Assembly (NCBI GenBank): GCA_963667505.2
Contig: OY763490.2
Span: forward strand, 1,426,001 to 1,490,000
Length of the DNA stretch: 64,000 nucleotides
Reading direction: 5' to 3'
Origin: Aldehydirespirator sp963667505
GTDB lineage: Bacteria; Actinomycetota; Acidimicrobiia; Acidimicrobiales; Aldehydirespiratoraceae
Made by a program: the position numbers and the translations under genes. Below the pieces are notes generated by a model. That model was given only the letters and a program-made list of their open reading frames with translations, was not told where the DNA came from and ran no database searches. Of this stretch, positions 17,910 to 26,044 are shown piece by piece. Positions within the stretch are counted from its first letter, which is position 1; each line of letters opens with the position of its first letter.

Positions 17910-18776
17910 TCAGCGGACTCGCGCCGCGTCCCGCGCCGGTCCCGTCGCGTCGAGTTCCCTCGGAGCGTCGGGGTCGGTGATCCACTCCGTCCAGGAACCG
18001 TCGTAGACGGCCACGTCGTAGCGCCCGGCGATGGCGTAGGCCAGGGCGGTTCCGCAGGCGCCGACGCCGCCCCGGCAGTAGGCGATGGTCGGTTCCGGCA
18101 GCCGCGCCCCCGCGGCAGCCAGCCGGTCGCGGGCCTCAGCCGGGTCGGGCCAGGTGCCGTCAGACCCGGTGAAGGCGATCCCCGGCGCGGTGATGCTGCC
18201 CGGTATGGCCCCGCCGTCGGCCGCTCTGGCCTCGGCCATTCGCCCGTCCACCAAGCGGGTGGCCGCGCCGACCGCGGCCATCACGTCGTCCTTGGTGGCG
18301 TAGAGGCCCTGGTCGAAGCGAGGCGTGAACTGGGCGGGCGGATGCCGGGGGCGGGAGTCCTCCAGCGCCCGGCCCTCCGACGCCCACTTGGTGATGCCGC
18401 CGTCGAGCACCGCGACCGCAGTGTGGCCGTACACCCGCAGCGCCCACCACAGACGGGCGGCCACCGTGACGTGCTGGTCGTCGTAGGCCACCACGAACGT
18501 GTCGTCTCCGATGCCCCGCTCCGACATGGCCGCCGCGAAGCGCTCCGGACCGGCCAGCATCCACAGGTCGGGCCGGTCGGGGTCGGCCAGCTCGGTGTCC
18601 CACCGGACGTGCACTGCCCCGGGTATGTGGGCCTCGTCGTACTCCTCGTCGCCGTTGCGGAGGTCGAACGGGCGCAGGTACCAGCGGCAGTCCACGACGC
18701 GGACTCCGGGGTCGTCCAGGCGGTCAGCCAACCAATGGGTCGAAACTAGGGGGCTCGCAGTCACGGCAGCCAGCAT
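17910..18776 (-). CDS. Thiosulfate/3-mercaptopyruvate sulfurtransferase
   Basis: A 288-residue protein with two rhodanese domains. The active-site loop in the second domain is AYCRGGVGACGTA near residue 235, with the catalytic Cys. The first domain (STHWLADRLDDPGVRVVDCR...IPGAVHVRWDTEL) is the inactive one. It moves a sulfane sulfur from thiosulfate or 3-mercaptopyruvate to cyanide or thiol acceptors in the cytoplasm. A GTG at 18764 is a plausible shorter start. It is separated from the LLM gene downstream of it by about 100 bases. Confidence 0.92.
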   Translation of the reverse strand: MLAAVTASPLVSTHWLADRLDDPGVRVVDCRWYLRPFDLRNGDEEYDEAHIPGAVHVRWDTELADPDRPDLWMLAGPERFAAAMSERGIGDDTFVVAYDDQHVTVAARLWWALRVYGHTAVAVLDGGITKWASEGRALEDSRPRHPPAQFTPRFDQGLYATKDDVMAAVGAATRLVDGRMAEARAADGGAIPGSITAPGIAFTGSDGTWPDPAEARDRLAAAGARLPEPTIAYCRGGVGACGTALAYAIAGRYDVAVYDGSWTEWITDPDAPRELDATGPARDAARVR

Positions 18777-18883
18777 CGCAGACCGCGCGTCGCGGTGCCA
18801 GCATCGTCGGAGCCGCGGCTACGGCGCCGTGGCGCTCCGAGCGGTGGTCATGGGTCGATACCGAGACCGCCGCGTCGTCTCGT

Positions 18884-19900
18884 CTACGCGCCCGCGAGGG
18901 CGGGCCGCACCTGCTCGGCCAGCAGACGCACGCCCTCGTCAGGGTCCGGGCCGAGCGTGTACCAGGCCAGCGGCATGTCGAGGCCCGCTCCGACGAAGGC
19001 CTGCAAGCCCTCGACCACGTCGTCGACGGTGCCTGCGACCGCGAACGTGTCGACCAGGCCCTCGCTCACCGCGGCCGCCCCGGCCTGCTCGCCGCCGTCG
19101 GCCACCGCGGCGCGCACTGCGGCCACGGCCTGCGGATCGGCCCCCGCGGTGTCCACCACCACGCCCTCCACCCGGGCCAGGTAGTAGGCCAGGACCTGCT
19201 TGACCGCGGCCCGGGCCTCGGTCCGGTCGGGGCCGACGCTGGTGAGCACGTTGGCGCTGAGCAGCAGGTCGTCCACGCTGCGGCCGGCCCGGGCCGCCCC
19301 CGCGGCCAACCGCTGGCGGGCCCAGCGAGTGTAGCCGACGCTGGTGATGGCGCCCAGCTGCACTCCGTCCGCGTGCTCGCCGGAGGCCTCCATCATCCTC
19401 GGGCTGACCGCCCCCACGTCTACCGGCACCGGCTCCGGCGGCGGACGGTCCAGGCACAGGCCGGGGGCGACTGTGAAGGTGGTGGGCACGAAGTCGAGCG
19501 CCTGGCCGGCGGTGAGGCGGCGCACGGCCCGGACCGCCTCGACCGTGTTGGTGAGGGGCCGCCAGCCCAGCGGGGCCATGCCGAAGCGCCGGACCGTCCA
19601 TTCGGCCGCTCCCAGCCCGAACCGCAGCCGGCCGGGGCCGAGCTCGGCCAGGGTTGCCGCCTCCAGGGCGAGCAGCACGGGGTTGCGGAACACGGGGTTG
19701 GCCACGCCGATTCGCACCGTGATCCGCTCGGTGGCGTGCAACGCGGCCGCGGCCACCGGCATCACGGAGTTGAACAGCCGGCTCTCGGGAAGGGAGACCT
19801 CGTCAAAGCCGAGGCGCTCGGCCGCGGCAACCAGAGCTAGCGTGTCGGCGACGGGGTCCTCGTTCGACAGCGACAGGCCCAGGCCTCGGAACCCGTTCAT
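18884..19900 (-). CDS. LLM-class flavin-dependent oxidoreductase
   Basis: A 338-residue luciferase-like TIM-barrel oxidoreductase, of the type that uses F420 or FMN. GLGLSLSNEDPVADTLALVAAAERLGF and EVSLPESRL are the N-terminal blocks, with ITVRIGVANPVFRNPVLLA, and ELGPGRLRFGLGAA in the middle. I chose ATG 19900 because the frame upstream is not family-like. It is divergent from the peroxidase-like gene at 19934, with 33 bases between. Substrate unknown. Confidence 0.87.
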   Translation of the reverse strand: MNGFRGLGLSLSNEDPVADTLALVAAAERLGFDEVSLPESRLFNSVMPVAAAALHATERITVRIGVANPVFRNPVLLALEAATLAELGPGRLRFGLGAAEWTVRRFGMAPLGWRPLTNTVEAVRAVRRLTAGQALDFVPTTFTVAPGLCLDRPPPEPVPVDVGAVSPRMMEASGEHADGVQLGAITSVGYTRWARQRLAAGAARAGRSVDDLLLSANVLTSVGPDRTEARAAVKQVLAYYLARVEGVVVDTAGADPQAVAAVRAAVADGGEQAGAAAVSEGLVDTFAVAGTVDDVVEGLQAFVGAGLDMPLAWYTLGPDPDEGVRLLAEQVRPALAGA

Positions 19901-19933
19901 GATCCTCGCAATCGTCGGCACAGGAGCTTGCGG

Positions 19934-20512
19934 ATGTGGATCTCCACGATTCCATATGAGGACGCCGAAGGCGAGTTGAAGGCCCACTACGACCGCCAGG
20001 CCCGAGCGCTCGGCGAGCCGACAGAGATGACCATGGCCGGGTCTCTGCACCCGGCGCTGGTGGCGGCCCGTCTCGACCTGTACGCGGCCACCGAGAAGTG
20101 CCCGTCCCGGCTCACGCCGCACCAGCGCAACCTGATCAGCTTCGTGACCTCGGCCGTCAACGGCACCGCCCACTGCATGAGCCAGGTGACCATCAAGCTG
20201 CGCCGGACCGGCCTCGACGACGACGCCATCGCCGCGCTGGCCGCCGATCCCGGCGCCTTCGAGTCGCTGGGGCTGGCGCCTGCCGACGCCGCGGTGGTCC
20301 GCTACGCGCTGAAGCTCACCCGCTCGCCCGCATCGGTCACCGCCGCGGACGTGGACGAGCTGCGGGCCGCGGGCTTCGACGACCTAGACATCCTCGACGC
20401 CAACGCCCAGTGCGCCCACCTCAACTATGTGAACCGGGTGGCCATGGGCCTCGGCATCCATTCGGTAGCCGACCCCGACTTCCCGGCCTATTCCGCCATC
20501 CCCCAGTCCTAG
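19934..20512 (+). CDS. Peroxidase-related / carboxymuconolactone-decarboxylase-family protein
   Basis: A 192-residue AhpD-like fold. The family catalytic Cys-x-x-Cys appears here as NGTAHCMSQV, so the first cysteine is replaced by threonine while the second remains; peroxidase activity is therefore doubtful. RLTPHQRNLISFVTSAVNG precedes it. The ATG at 19934 follows an AGGAG site by 7 bases. It overlaps the stop codon of the convergent LLM gene through a shared CTAG, so the two 3' ends coincide. Confidence 0.82.
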   Translation: MWISTIPYEDAEGELKAHYDRQARALGEPTEMTMAGSLHPALVAARLDLYAATEKCPSRLTPHQRNLISFVTSAVNGTAHCMSQVTIKLRRTGLDDDAIAALAADPGAFESLGLAPADAAVVRYALKLTRSPASVTAADVDELRAAGFDDLDILDANAQCAHLNYVNRVAMGLGIHSVADPDFPAYSAIPQS

Positions 20513-21435
20513 GCCGCGGCGAAGATCTCGGCGCTCGCCCGGATGTGGTCGGCGGAGGCGGCCTCGTCGTTCATCGGCAGCATGAAGATGTCGAAACAGC
20601 CCCTGAGCTCTGCGATGCGAGCCGAGATCTCGGCGGGAGTGCCAGCCAGGCCATAGCGGTCCACCAGCGCGTCGGGAAGCAGTCCGGCCGCCTCGCGCAT
20701 TCGGCCTGCCAGCATCAGGCGGCGCACCTCCTCGGTGGTGGCATCGTCCAGGCCGTCGGCCGCCCGCACCTCGGAAGGCGCGTCCACCGCCATGTACGAG
20801 AAATGGGGCAGCACCCGGCGCCGCTCGGTCTCGTTGTAGGCCAGGTAGGCCGACCAGGCGATGCGGGCCGACCCTGCGGAGCGGATGCGGGCCGCGAAGG
20901 CGGGAAGCTGCGCGGGCGGGGCGGCCGACAGGATCACGCAGTCGGACTGCTCCGCCGCCAGGCGCTGGACTCTGGGCCCCCGGCCGGCCACGGCCACGCG
21001 CATCGGCTCCCCGGGCCGGAACCACGGCAGCGACGCCTCCCCCACCGTCTCGCCGGCCAGCAGCCGCCGGTTGAGCTCCAGCGCCTCGCGCAGGGCGGTG
21101 TAGGGGCGCTCGGGGTCCATGCCCAGGGGCTTGAGCACCCGGCTGCCGCCCACGCCCAGCCCGTGCATCACCCGCCCCGGCGCCAGCTCGGCGAGCGTCG
21201 CGATGGCCGCCGCGGTGGCGACCGGGTGACGGCTGAACGGGTTGGTGATGGCCGGCGCCACCGTCAGCCCGGTGGCCCCGACGATGGCAGTGAGGGCGAC
21301 ATAGACGTCGCGCTCGGTGCCTTCGTCGGCCACGAAGCACGCCTCGGCGCCCAGCGACTCACCCAGGCGGGCGAGCTCGACCAGACGGCTGACCGGCTGG
21401 GTCGGCTCGAACCACACACCCCACCGAACGCTCAT
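20509..21435 (-). CDS. LLM-class flavin-dependent oxidoreductase (second copy type)
   Basis: A 308-residue luciferase-like protein. WGVWFEPTQPVSRLVELARLG at the start, LTVAPAITNPFSRHPVATAA and LAPGRVMHGLGVGGSRVLKP, then MRVAVAGRGPRVQRLAAEQS match the methylenetetrahydromethanopterin-reductase-like LLM branch, often F420-dependent. It follows the CDP-alcohol phosphotransferase gene by 13 bases on the same strand, so the two probably form an operon. Substrate unknown. Confidence 0.88.
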   Translation of the reverse strand: MSVRWGVWFEPTQPVSRLVELARLGESLGAEACFVADEGTERDVYVALTAIVGATGLTVAPAITNPFSRHPVATAAAIATLAELAPGRVMHGLGVGGSRVLKPLGMDPERPYTALREALELNRRLLAGETVGEASLPWFRPGEPMRVAVAGRGPRVQRLAAEQSDCVILSAAPPAQLPAFAARIRSAGSARIAWSAYLAYNETERRRVLPHFSYMAVDAPSEVRAADGLDDATTEEVRRLMLAGRMREAAGLLPDALVDRYGLAGTPAEISARIAELRGCFDIFMLPMNDEAASADHIRASAEIFAAA

Positions 21436-21448
21436 CGCGGCACCTCCT

Positions 21449-22048
21449 TCAGCCGGCCTCGGCCCGCTCGGCCCGACCCTGGCGCAGCGACTCGCGTCCC
21501 AGCGGTATGTACTGCAGCGCCGACAGATAGCTGTAGACGAGCGAGGGCACGGCGCAAACCCATCCGGCCACCCGGAAGCCGTCGGCGATGCCGATTCCGG
21601 AGGCGCCGGCCAGCAGCAGCGGGAAGCAGAAGTACAGCCCGAAAGTGGCGCACTTGCCCCACCAGGTCACCTCTATCGGCTTGGCGCCGAGCGACAGCAG
21701 CACCAGGCCGACGATGGCGACGAGGCCCTCGCGGGCCAGGGTCAGCACCACCAGCCACCACGGCACCGAGCCGTCGATACCCACCGCGACCACGCCGACG
21801 AGCAGCACGCCGCGGTCGGTGATCGGGTCGAGCAGCTTTCCAAGCTTGCTCACCGAGTCGAAGCGTCGGGCCCACCAGCCGTCCACCCAGTCGGTGGCCC
21901 CGAGCGCGCCCCACAGCAGGGCCGCCCCCCAGCGGTCGTCCGCACCGAACAGCAGCCACAGGAACAGCGGGACGCAAGCCAGACGGGCCGCGGAGATCAG
22001 GTTGGGCACCGTGAGGATCCGGTCCTCGCGGCTGCTCTGAGCGCTCAC
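21449..22048 (-). CDS. pgsA: CDP-alcohol phosphatidyltransferase (PgsA-like)
   Basis: A 199-residue integral-membrane enzyme with about six hydrophobic helices. The active-site motif is DWVDGWWARRFDSVSKLGKL then LDPITD, matching D-x2-DG-x2-AR-x8-G-x3-D-x3-D. These enzymes condense CDP-diacylglycerol with glycerol 3-phosphate or inositol phosphate to make phospholipids. Which alcohol is used is not determinable from the sequence. The GTG at 22048 lies 8 bases after a TAGGCT box. It is divergently transcribed from the HIT gene. Confidence 0.9.
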   Translation of the reverse strand: MSAQSSREDRILTVPNLISAARLACVPLFLWLLFGADDRWGAALLWGALGATDWVDGWWARRFDSVSKLGKLLDPITDRGVLLVGVVAVGIDGSVPWWLVVLTLAREGLVAIVGLVLLSLGAKPIEVTWWGKCATFGLYFCFPLLLAGASGIGIADGFRVAGWVCAVPSLVYSYLSALQYIPLGRESLRQGRAERAEAG

Positions 22049-22056
22049 TGCGCCTC

Positions 22057-22062
22057 AGCCTA
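22057..22062 (-). promoter_or_regulatory. -10 box of leaderless pgsA-like gene
   Basis: TAGGCT on the minus strand, 8 bases before GTG 22048. The divergent HIT promoter on the other strand is only 37 bases away. Confidence 0.45.
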
Positions 22063-22098
22063 CGATCAGCCGCCGCGCCTCTGAGCGCCGGCAGGGCC

Positions 22099-22104
22099 TA
22101 CGAT
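22099..22104 (+). promoter_or_regulatory. -10 box of leaderless HIT gene
   Basis: TACGAT with a 6-base spacer (CGACGG) before GTG 22111. No ribosome-binding site exists, so the mRNA begins at or near the start codon. Confidence 0.6.
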
Positions 22105-22110
22105 CGACGG

Positions 22111-22518
22111 GTGCCTTCAATCTTCACCCGCATAATCGACGGCGAGATCCCGGGCCGGTTCGTGTGGCGCGACGACGTGTGCGTGGCGTTCATGGACGTG
22201 CGGCCCCTCAACCGGGGCCATGTGCTGGTGGTCCCCCGCGCGGAAGTCGACCACTGGGTCGATCTCGATCCGCAGACGCTGGCCCACCTGATAGCCGTCG
22301 CCCACAGGGTGGCCGAGGCCCAGCAGGCGGCCGGGCTGGCCCCGGGGCGGGTCGGCCTGATGATCGCGGGCTTCGAGGTGCCCCATGTGCACATCCATGT
22401 GGTGCCCATCTCGACCATGGCCCACCTCGACTTCTCCCAGGCCGACGCCAGCCCCGACCCCGCCGACCTCGACACCGTCGCCGACCGGCTGCGAAGCCAC
22501 CTCGCCGAGCCCGCCTGA
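22111..22518 (+). CDS. HIT-family nucleotide hydrolase
   Basis: A 135-residue histidine-triad protein. The H-x-H-x-H motif reads HVHIHVVP near residue 92, and SIFTRIIDGEIPGRFVWRDD with FMDVRPLNRGHVLVVPR is the usual N-terminal half. Family members hydrolyse adenylylated molecules (AMP-lysine, Ap4A type). Start GTG 22111 was selected because the 22099 -10 box is positioned exactly 6 bases upstream. Confidence 0.92.
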   Translation: MPSIFTRIIDGEIPGRFVWRDDVCVAFMDVRPLNRGHVLVVPRAEVDHWVDLDPQTLAHLIAVAHRVAEAQQAAGLAPGRVGLMIAGFEVPHVHIHVVPISTMAHLDFSQADASPDPADLDTVADRLRSHLAEPA

Positions 22519-22607
22519 CGCCCGCTCCGGGCCGCTTCCGCGAGACGCCGCCTCTGGGGAACACCGCTCGGCGAGAGGTCGCCTCTGCGAATTGACGTAG
22601 TTGACGC

Positions 22608-23330
22608 CTATGGGTGCGCGACAACGTCGATCTCTACCGGGTCGGTCAGGTGGGGGCCGTTGTTGCGGGAGTTGTTGACCTCGGTCGACACCGGGTGTAT
22701 CCGGATGAGCGCCGACGGGGCGGGCACCAGCAGCCCGGCTGCGGCTGCGCCATCGGTGTCGGACGGATCGAGCCATGCGTCCCAGGCGGCGGGCGGGAGC
22801 ATCACCGGCATCCGGTCGTGGATCTGGGCCATGGCGTCGTTGGCCGCGCAGGTGATGATCGTGCAGGAATGCAGTTCGCGGGGCTCGCCGTCGGTGTCGG
22901 AGTTGTTGCGGTCGCGCCACACCTCCCACAGCCCGGCGAAGGCGAACGGCTCGCCGTCGGGGCGGCTGACGAACATGGGCTGTTTGCGCTTCGATCCCTC
23001 GGCGAGGTGCCATTCGTAGAACCCGTCGGCTGGGATAATGCAGCGCCGCTTGGCCAGCGGCCGGCGGAAGGCGTTCTTGGACGCGACCGTCTCGGCCCTG
23101 GCGTTGATCATCCGGCTGCCGATCCTGGGGTCCTTGGCCCAGAACGGCACCAGCCCCCAGCGCAGAGTGTCGAGGACGCGAACTCCGCCGGTTTCGCGCA
23201 CCGCGTGCACTGCCTGGGTCGGCGCGACGTTGTGGTTGGGCTCTAGGGCCTGGTCGGCTCCGGGCGGCTGCGCTCCGAAGTAGCTGGCAATCTCGTCGGG
23301 CGGAGTAGCCGACACGTACCGACCGCACAC
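22608..23330 (-). CDS. SRAP (SOS response-associated peptidase) family, HMCES/YedK-type
   Basis: A 240-residue protein that covalently caps abasic sites in single-stranded DNA. The catalytic Cys2 is in MCGRYVSA, with the conserved Asn in INARAETV, Glu in ADGFYEW and His in IHDRMPVML. Its role is protection of abasic sites at replication forks. The minus-strand start GTG 23330 is 8 bases after TAGGTT, consistent with leaderless expression. It is convergent with the HIT gene. Confidence 0.95.
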   Translation of the reverse strand: MCGRYVSATPPDEIASYFGAQPPGADQALEPNHNVAPTQAVHAVRETGGVRVLDTLRWGLVPFWAKDPRIGSRMINARAETVASKNAFRRPLAKRRCIIPADGFYEWHLAEGSKRKQPMFVSRPDGEPFAFAGLWEVWRDRNNSDTDGEPRELHSCTIITCAANDAMAQIHDRMPVMLPPAAWDAWLDPSDTDGAAAAGLLVPAPSALIRIHPVSTEVNNSRNNGPHLTDPVEIDVVAHP

Positions 23331-23338
23331 GGCCGCCG

Positions 23339-23344
23339 AACCTA
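23339..23344 (-). promoter_or_regulatory. -10 box of leaderless SRAP gene
   Basis: TAGGTT on the minus strand with an 8-base spacer to GTG 23330 and no ribosome-binding site. Confidence 0.5.
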
Positions 23345-23407
23345 CCCGGCCCGCCTAGCGTCCTGCGTCAGGAATCCGTCAGTGGGCGACGCCGCGCTGA
23401 CCGAGCG

Positions 23408-24013
23408 TCAGTAGTCGATGCCCTTCTTGGCCAGTATCCCGGCGTCGTAGGCGTGCTTGGTCTTGACCATCTCGGTCACGGTGTCGGCCATCTCGATCAT
23501 CCACTCGGGAGCGTCCCGGCCGGTGAGCACCAGCGACACGTTCTCGGGCCGGTCTCTGAACGCGCGCTCCACCTCGACGGCATCGATCCAGCCCCAGTTG
23601 AGCGGATAGGTGATCTCGTCGAACACCACCAGGCGGTGGCTTCCCGCCTCGACCAGGGCTCGGCCGTGGCGCCACGCCTCGCGAGCCTCGGCCTCGTCGC
23701 GGGTGAGGTCGTCGCTGTCCCAGGTGAAGCCCTCGCCCAACGACCAGAAGTCGATTCCCAACGGCTCGGCCATGATCTGCTCGCCGGTCACCCAGTCGTC
23801 GGACTTCAGGAACTGCACCACGGCCACGGGCCAGCCTCGGGCCCGGGCCCGCAGCGCAGTGCCGAACGCGGCTGACGACTTGCCCTTGCCGTCGCCGGTG
23901 TTGACCACGACGAGGCTCCGGGCGGTGCGCATCCCGCCGGGACGGGGATCCTCGATGGGAGGAGAATCGCTGGGACCGGGGGCCTCGGCGGGGTGTGAGT
24001 CGGTCGGAGTCAT
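23408..24013 (-). CDS. cobO: Cob(I)yrinic acid a,c-diamide adenosyltransferase
   Basis: A 201-residue adenosyltransferase (CobO/BtuR type) that uses ATP to attach the upper adenosyl ligand to corrinoids. The P-loop is NTGDGKGKSSAAFG near residue 40, followed by VVQFLKSDDW and the C-terminal LTGRDAPEWMIEMADTVTEM. The N-terminal 28 residues are a Pro/Ser-rich extension. It follows the cobalamin transporter ATPase by 9 bases on the same strand, so it belongs to the riboswitch-controlled operon: imported cobalamin is adenosylated directly. Confidence 0.95.
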   Translation of the reverse strand: MTPTDSHPAEAPGPSDSPPIEDPRPGGMRTARSLVVVNTGDGKGKSSAAFGTALRARARGWPVAVVQFLKSDDWVTGEQIMAEPLGIDFWSLGEGFTWDSDDLTRDEAEAREAWRHGRALVEAGSHRLVVFDEITYPLNWGWIDAVEVERAFRDRPENVSLVLTGRDAPEWMIEMADTVTEMVKTKHAYDAGILAKKGIDY

Positions 24014-24022
24014 GGCGGTCCT

Positions 24023-24910
24023 TCATTCTGGAGGATCTCGGGGTTCCGCGCCCCCCGGGTCGGCTTGGGCGGCTTCGCAGTCTCGAGCGCTCTCGCCCGA
24101 CGCGGGGAGCGTGGCCGCGGGGAGGTTGGGGAGCGCGGGCGCGGCGGCGGTGTTCGGCACTATCACCGGGCCTCCAGGATCGTCGACGATGCGGACGCTG
24201 GCCCCGAAGTGCGCGGCGATGCTCTGCACCGTGAGCACCTCGGCGGGCCGCCCGGCCTCGACCACCTTCCCGTTCGCCAGGATGGCGATGCGATCGCCGT
24301 ACCGGGCCGCAAGAGTCAGGTCGTGCAGGGTGGCGATCACGGTGAGGCCTCGCTCTCGCCGCAGTGCATCCACCAGTTCGAGCACGTCCTGCTGATGACC
24401 GAGGTCGAGCGCGGTGGTGGGCTCGTCGAGGAGCAGGATCTCGGCCTGCTGAGCGAGGGCTCGGGCCAACACCGCCCGTTGGCGCTCACCCCCCGACAGC
24501 GACTGCACGGCCCGTTCGCCGAATCCCGCCAAGTCGAGACGGTCGAGAACCTCAGCCGCGATCCGACGGTCGCCAACGGTCTCGGCCGCGAAGATCCCCC
24601 GATGCGGGGTGCGGCCGAGCAGCACGTAGTCGGCCACGAGCATCCCCGGCGGAATCACCGGCGCCTGCGGGACGTAGGCCAGCTCGCGGGCCCGGGCCGC
24701 GCGGCGCCGGTCGTCGAGCCCGTCGATGCTGATCTCCCCGCGGAAGGGCACCAGTCCCAGCAGCGCTCGAAGCAGCGTGGTCTTGCCCGCGCCGTTGGGG
24801 CCGATCACGTTCACCCACTCCCCCGCCGACGCTTGGAGGTCGACGCCGCGCAGCACGGGCGCGCCGCCGAGAACAACGTCGAGGGATCGGACCGCTACCG
24901 CCGGCCTCAC
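24023..24910 (-). CDS. btuD: Cobalamin ABC transporter ATPase
   Basis: A 295-residue ATPase. Walker A is IGPNGAGKTTLL near residue 40, signature LSGGERQRAVLARALAQ, Walker B ILLLDEPTTALDLGHQ and the switch His in ATLHDLTL. The fold belongs to the FecE/BtuD group that imports vitamin B12 or siderophores. B12 is preferred because a cobalamin riboswitch precedes the operon and cobO follows. The C-terminal 50 residues are Pro/Ala-rich and not catalytic. The start overlaps the permease stop by four bases. Confidence 0.92.
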   Translation of the reverse strand: MRPAVAVRSLDVVLGGAPVLRGVDLQASAGEWVNVIGPNGAGKTTLLRALLGLVPFRGEISIDGLDDRRRAARARELAYVPQAPVIPPGMLVADYVLLGRTPHRGIFAAETVGDRRIAAEVLDRLDLAGFGERAVQSLSGGERQRAVLARALAQQAEILLLDEPTTALDLGHQQDVLELVDALRRERGLTVIATLHDLTLAARYGDRIAILANGKVVEAGRPAEVLTVQSIAAHFGASVRIVDDPGGPVIVPNTAAAPALPNLPAATLPASGESARDCEAAQADPGGAEPRDPPE

Positions 24911-26004
24911 CAGATCTCCCGACGGCTGGTGCGCAGCACCAGCACGAAGAACGGCGCGCCCAAGAATGCGGTCACCACGCCGATGGGGAGCTCCGCCGGA
25001 GCCAGGGCGGTGCGGGCTGCCAGGTCGGCCAGCACCATGAACGCCCCGCCGAACAGCACCGACAGCGGCAGCACCGCCCGGTTGCTGGCCCCGAAGGCCA
25101 GCCGCACGGTGTGGGGCACGATGATGCCGACGAAACCGATGAGCCCGCTCACCGACACCGCGGCGGCCGCCCCGAGCGACGCGGCCAGCACCACCGTCAT
25201 CCGCACGCGGCGAGGCTCCAGACCCAGCGCGGCGGCTTCGTCGTCACCCACGGCCAGCACGTCGAGGGCGCGGCCGTAGCGCAGCACCACTGTGACGGTC
25301 ACCGCGAAATAGGGCAGCAAGAGGGCGGGCTCCGCCCATCCCGACGTGGCGATGCGGCCGAGGATCCAGGCGAAGATCTCCCGGAAGGCGTCGCTGTTGG
25401 CCTGCAGCACGTAGGTCTGGCAGGCGGTCAGGAAGCTGGCCACCGCGATGCCCGCGAGGATCAGCGACGCCGTCGAGCGGCCGCCCAGATGGCCCGCAGC
25501 GTACGACACGGCCACCGCGATCAGCGCTCCGGCGAACGCGGCCAGCGGCACCGCGTCGAGCGCGCCCGCTCCGTCTCCCAGATTGCTGGCGATGGCGACG
25601 GTGGCGCCGAGGCCGGCACCCGCGGCGATGCCCAGCAGGTACGGATCGGCCAGCGGATTGCGGAACGCGCCCTGATAGGCCGCGCCGCTGACCGCCAGGA
25701 CGGCGCCCACGAGCAGGCCTAGCACCACTCTGGGCAGTCGGATCTCCGTCACGATGGCGGCGCGCGCGTCGCTCAGCCCGGACTCGAGCGCGAGCCCCGG
25801 CAGCCCGTCGAGCAGTTCCAGCGCCACCCGGTGAGCGGCGATGTCGACCGGCCCGACGGTCAGCCCCGCGATCACCGCCGCGGCCGCCGCCCCCAGGCCG
25901 GCCAAGAGAGGGCCGCGCCGGAGCCCGGACGCCCGCAGCGGCGCGTCCCCGTGGGCGGCTCCAGGCTGTGCGCTCACGGTCGGGTCCGCGGATCCGCCGG
26001 CCAC
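24907..26004 (-). CDS. btuC: Cobalamin ABC transporter permease (FecCD family)
   Basis: A 365-residue inner-membrane permease with about ten helices in the FecCD/BtuC fold. Landmarks are LPRVVLGLLVGAVLAVSGAA, QGAFRNPLADPYLLGIAAGA, and GLIGFVGIIVPHTVRLAFG. The first 40 residues are an atypical Pro/Ala-rich cytoplasmic lead. Its stop overlaps the ATPase start (ATGA type), and the binding-protein gene lies 40 bases upstream. B12 specificity is inferred from the riboswitch. Confidence 0.93.
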   Translation of the reverse strand: MAGGSADPTVSAQPGAAHGDAPLRASGLRRGPLLAGLGAAAAAVIAGLTVGPVDIAAHRVALELLDGLPGLALESGLSDARAAIVTEIRLPRVVLGLLVGAVLAVSGAAYQGAFRNPLADPYLLGIAAGAGLGATVAIASNLGDGAGALDAVPLAAFAGALIAVAVSYAAGHLGGRSTASLILAGIAVASFLTACQTYVLQANSDAFREIFAWILGRIATSGWAEPALLLPYFAVTVTVVLRYGRALDVLAVGDDEAAALGLEPRRVRMTVVLAASLGAAAAVSVSGLIGFVGIIVPHTVRLAFGASNRAVLPLSVLFGGAFMVLADLAARTALAPAELPIGVVTAFLGAPFFVLVLRTSRREIW

Positions 26005-26044
26005 CGGGGTGCGGCCATGGAGGCGGCGGTGTCGCCGACCCTAG

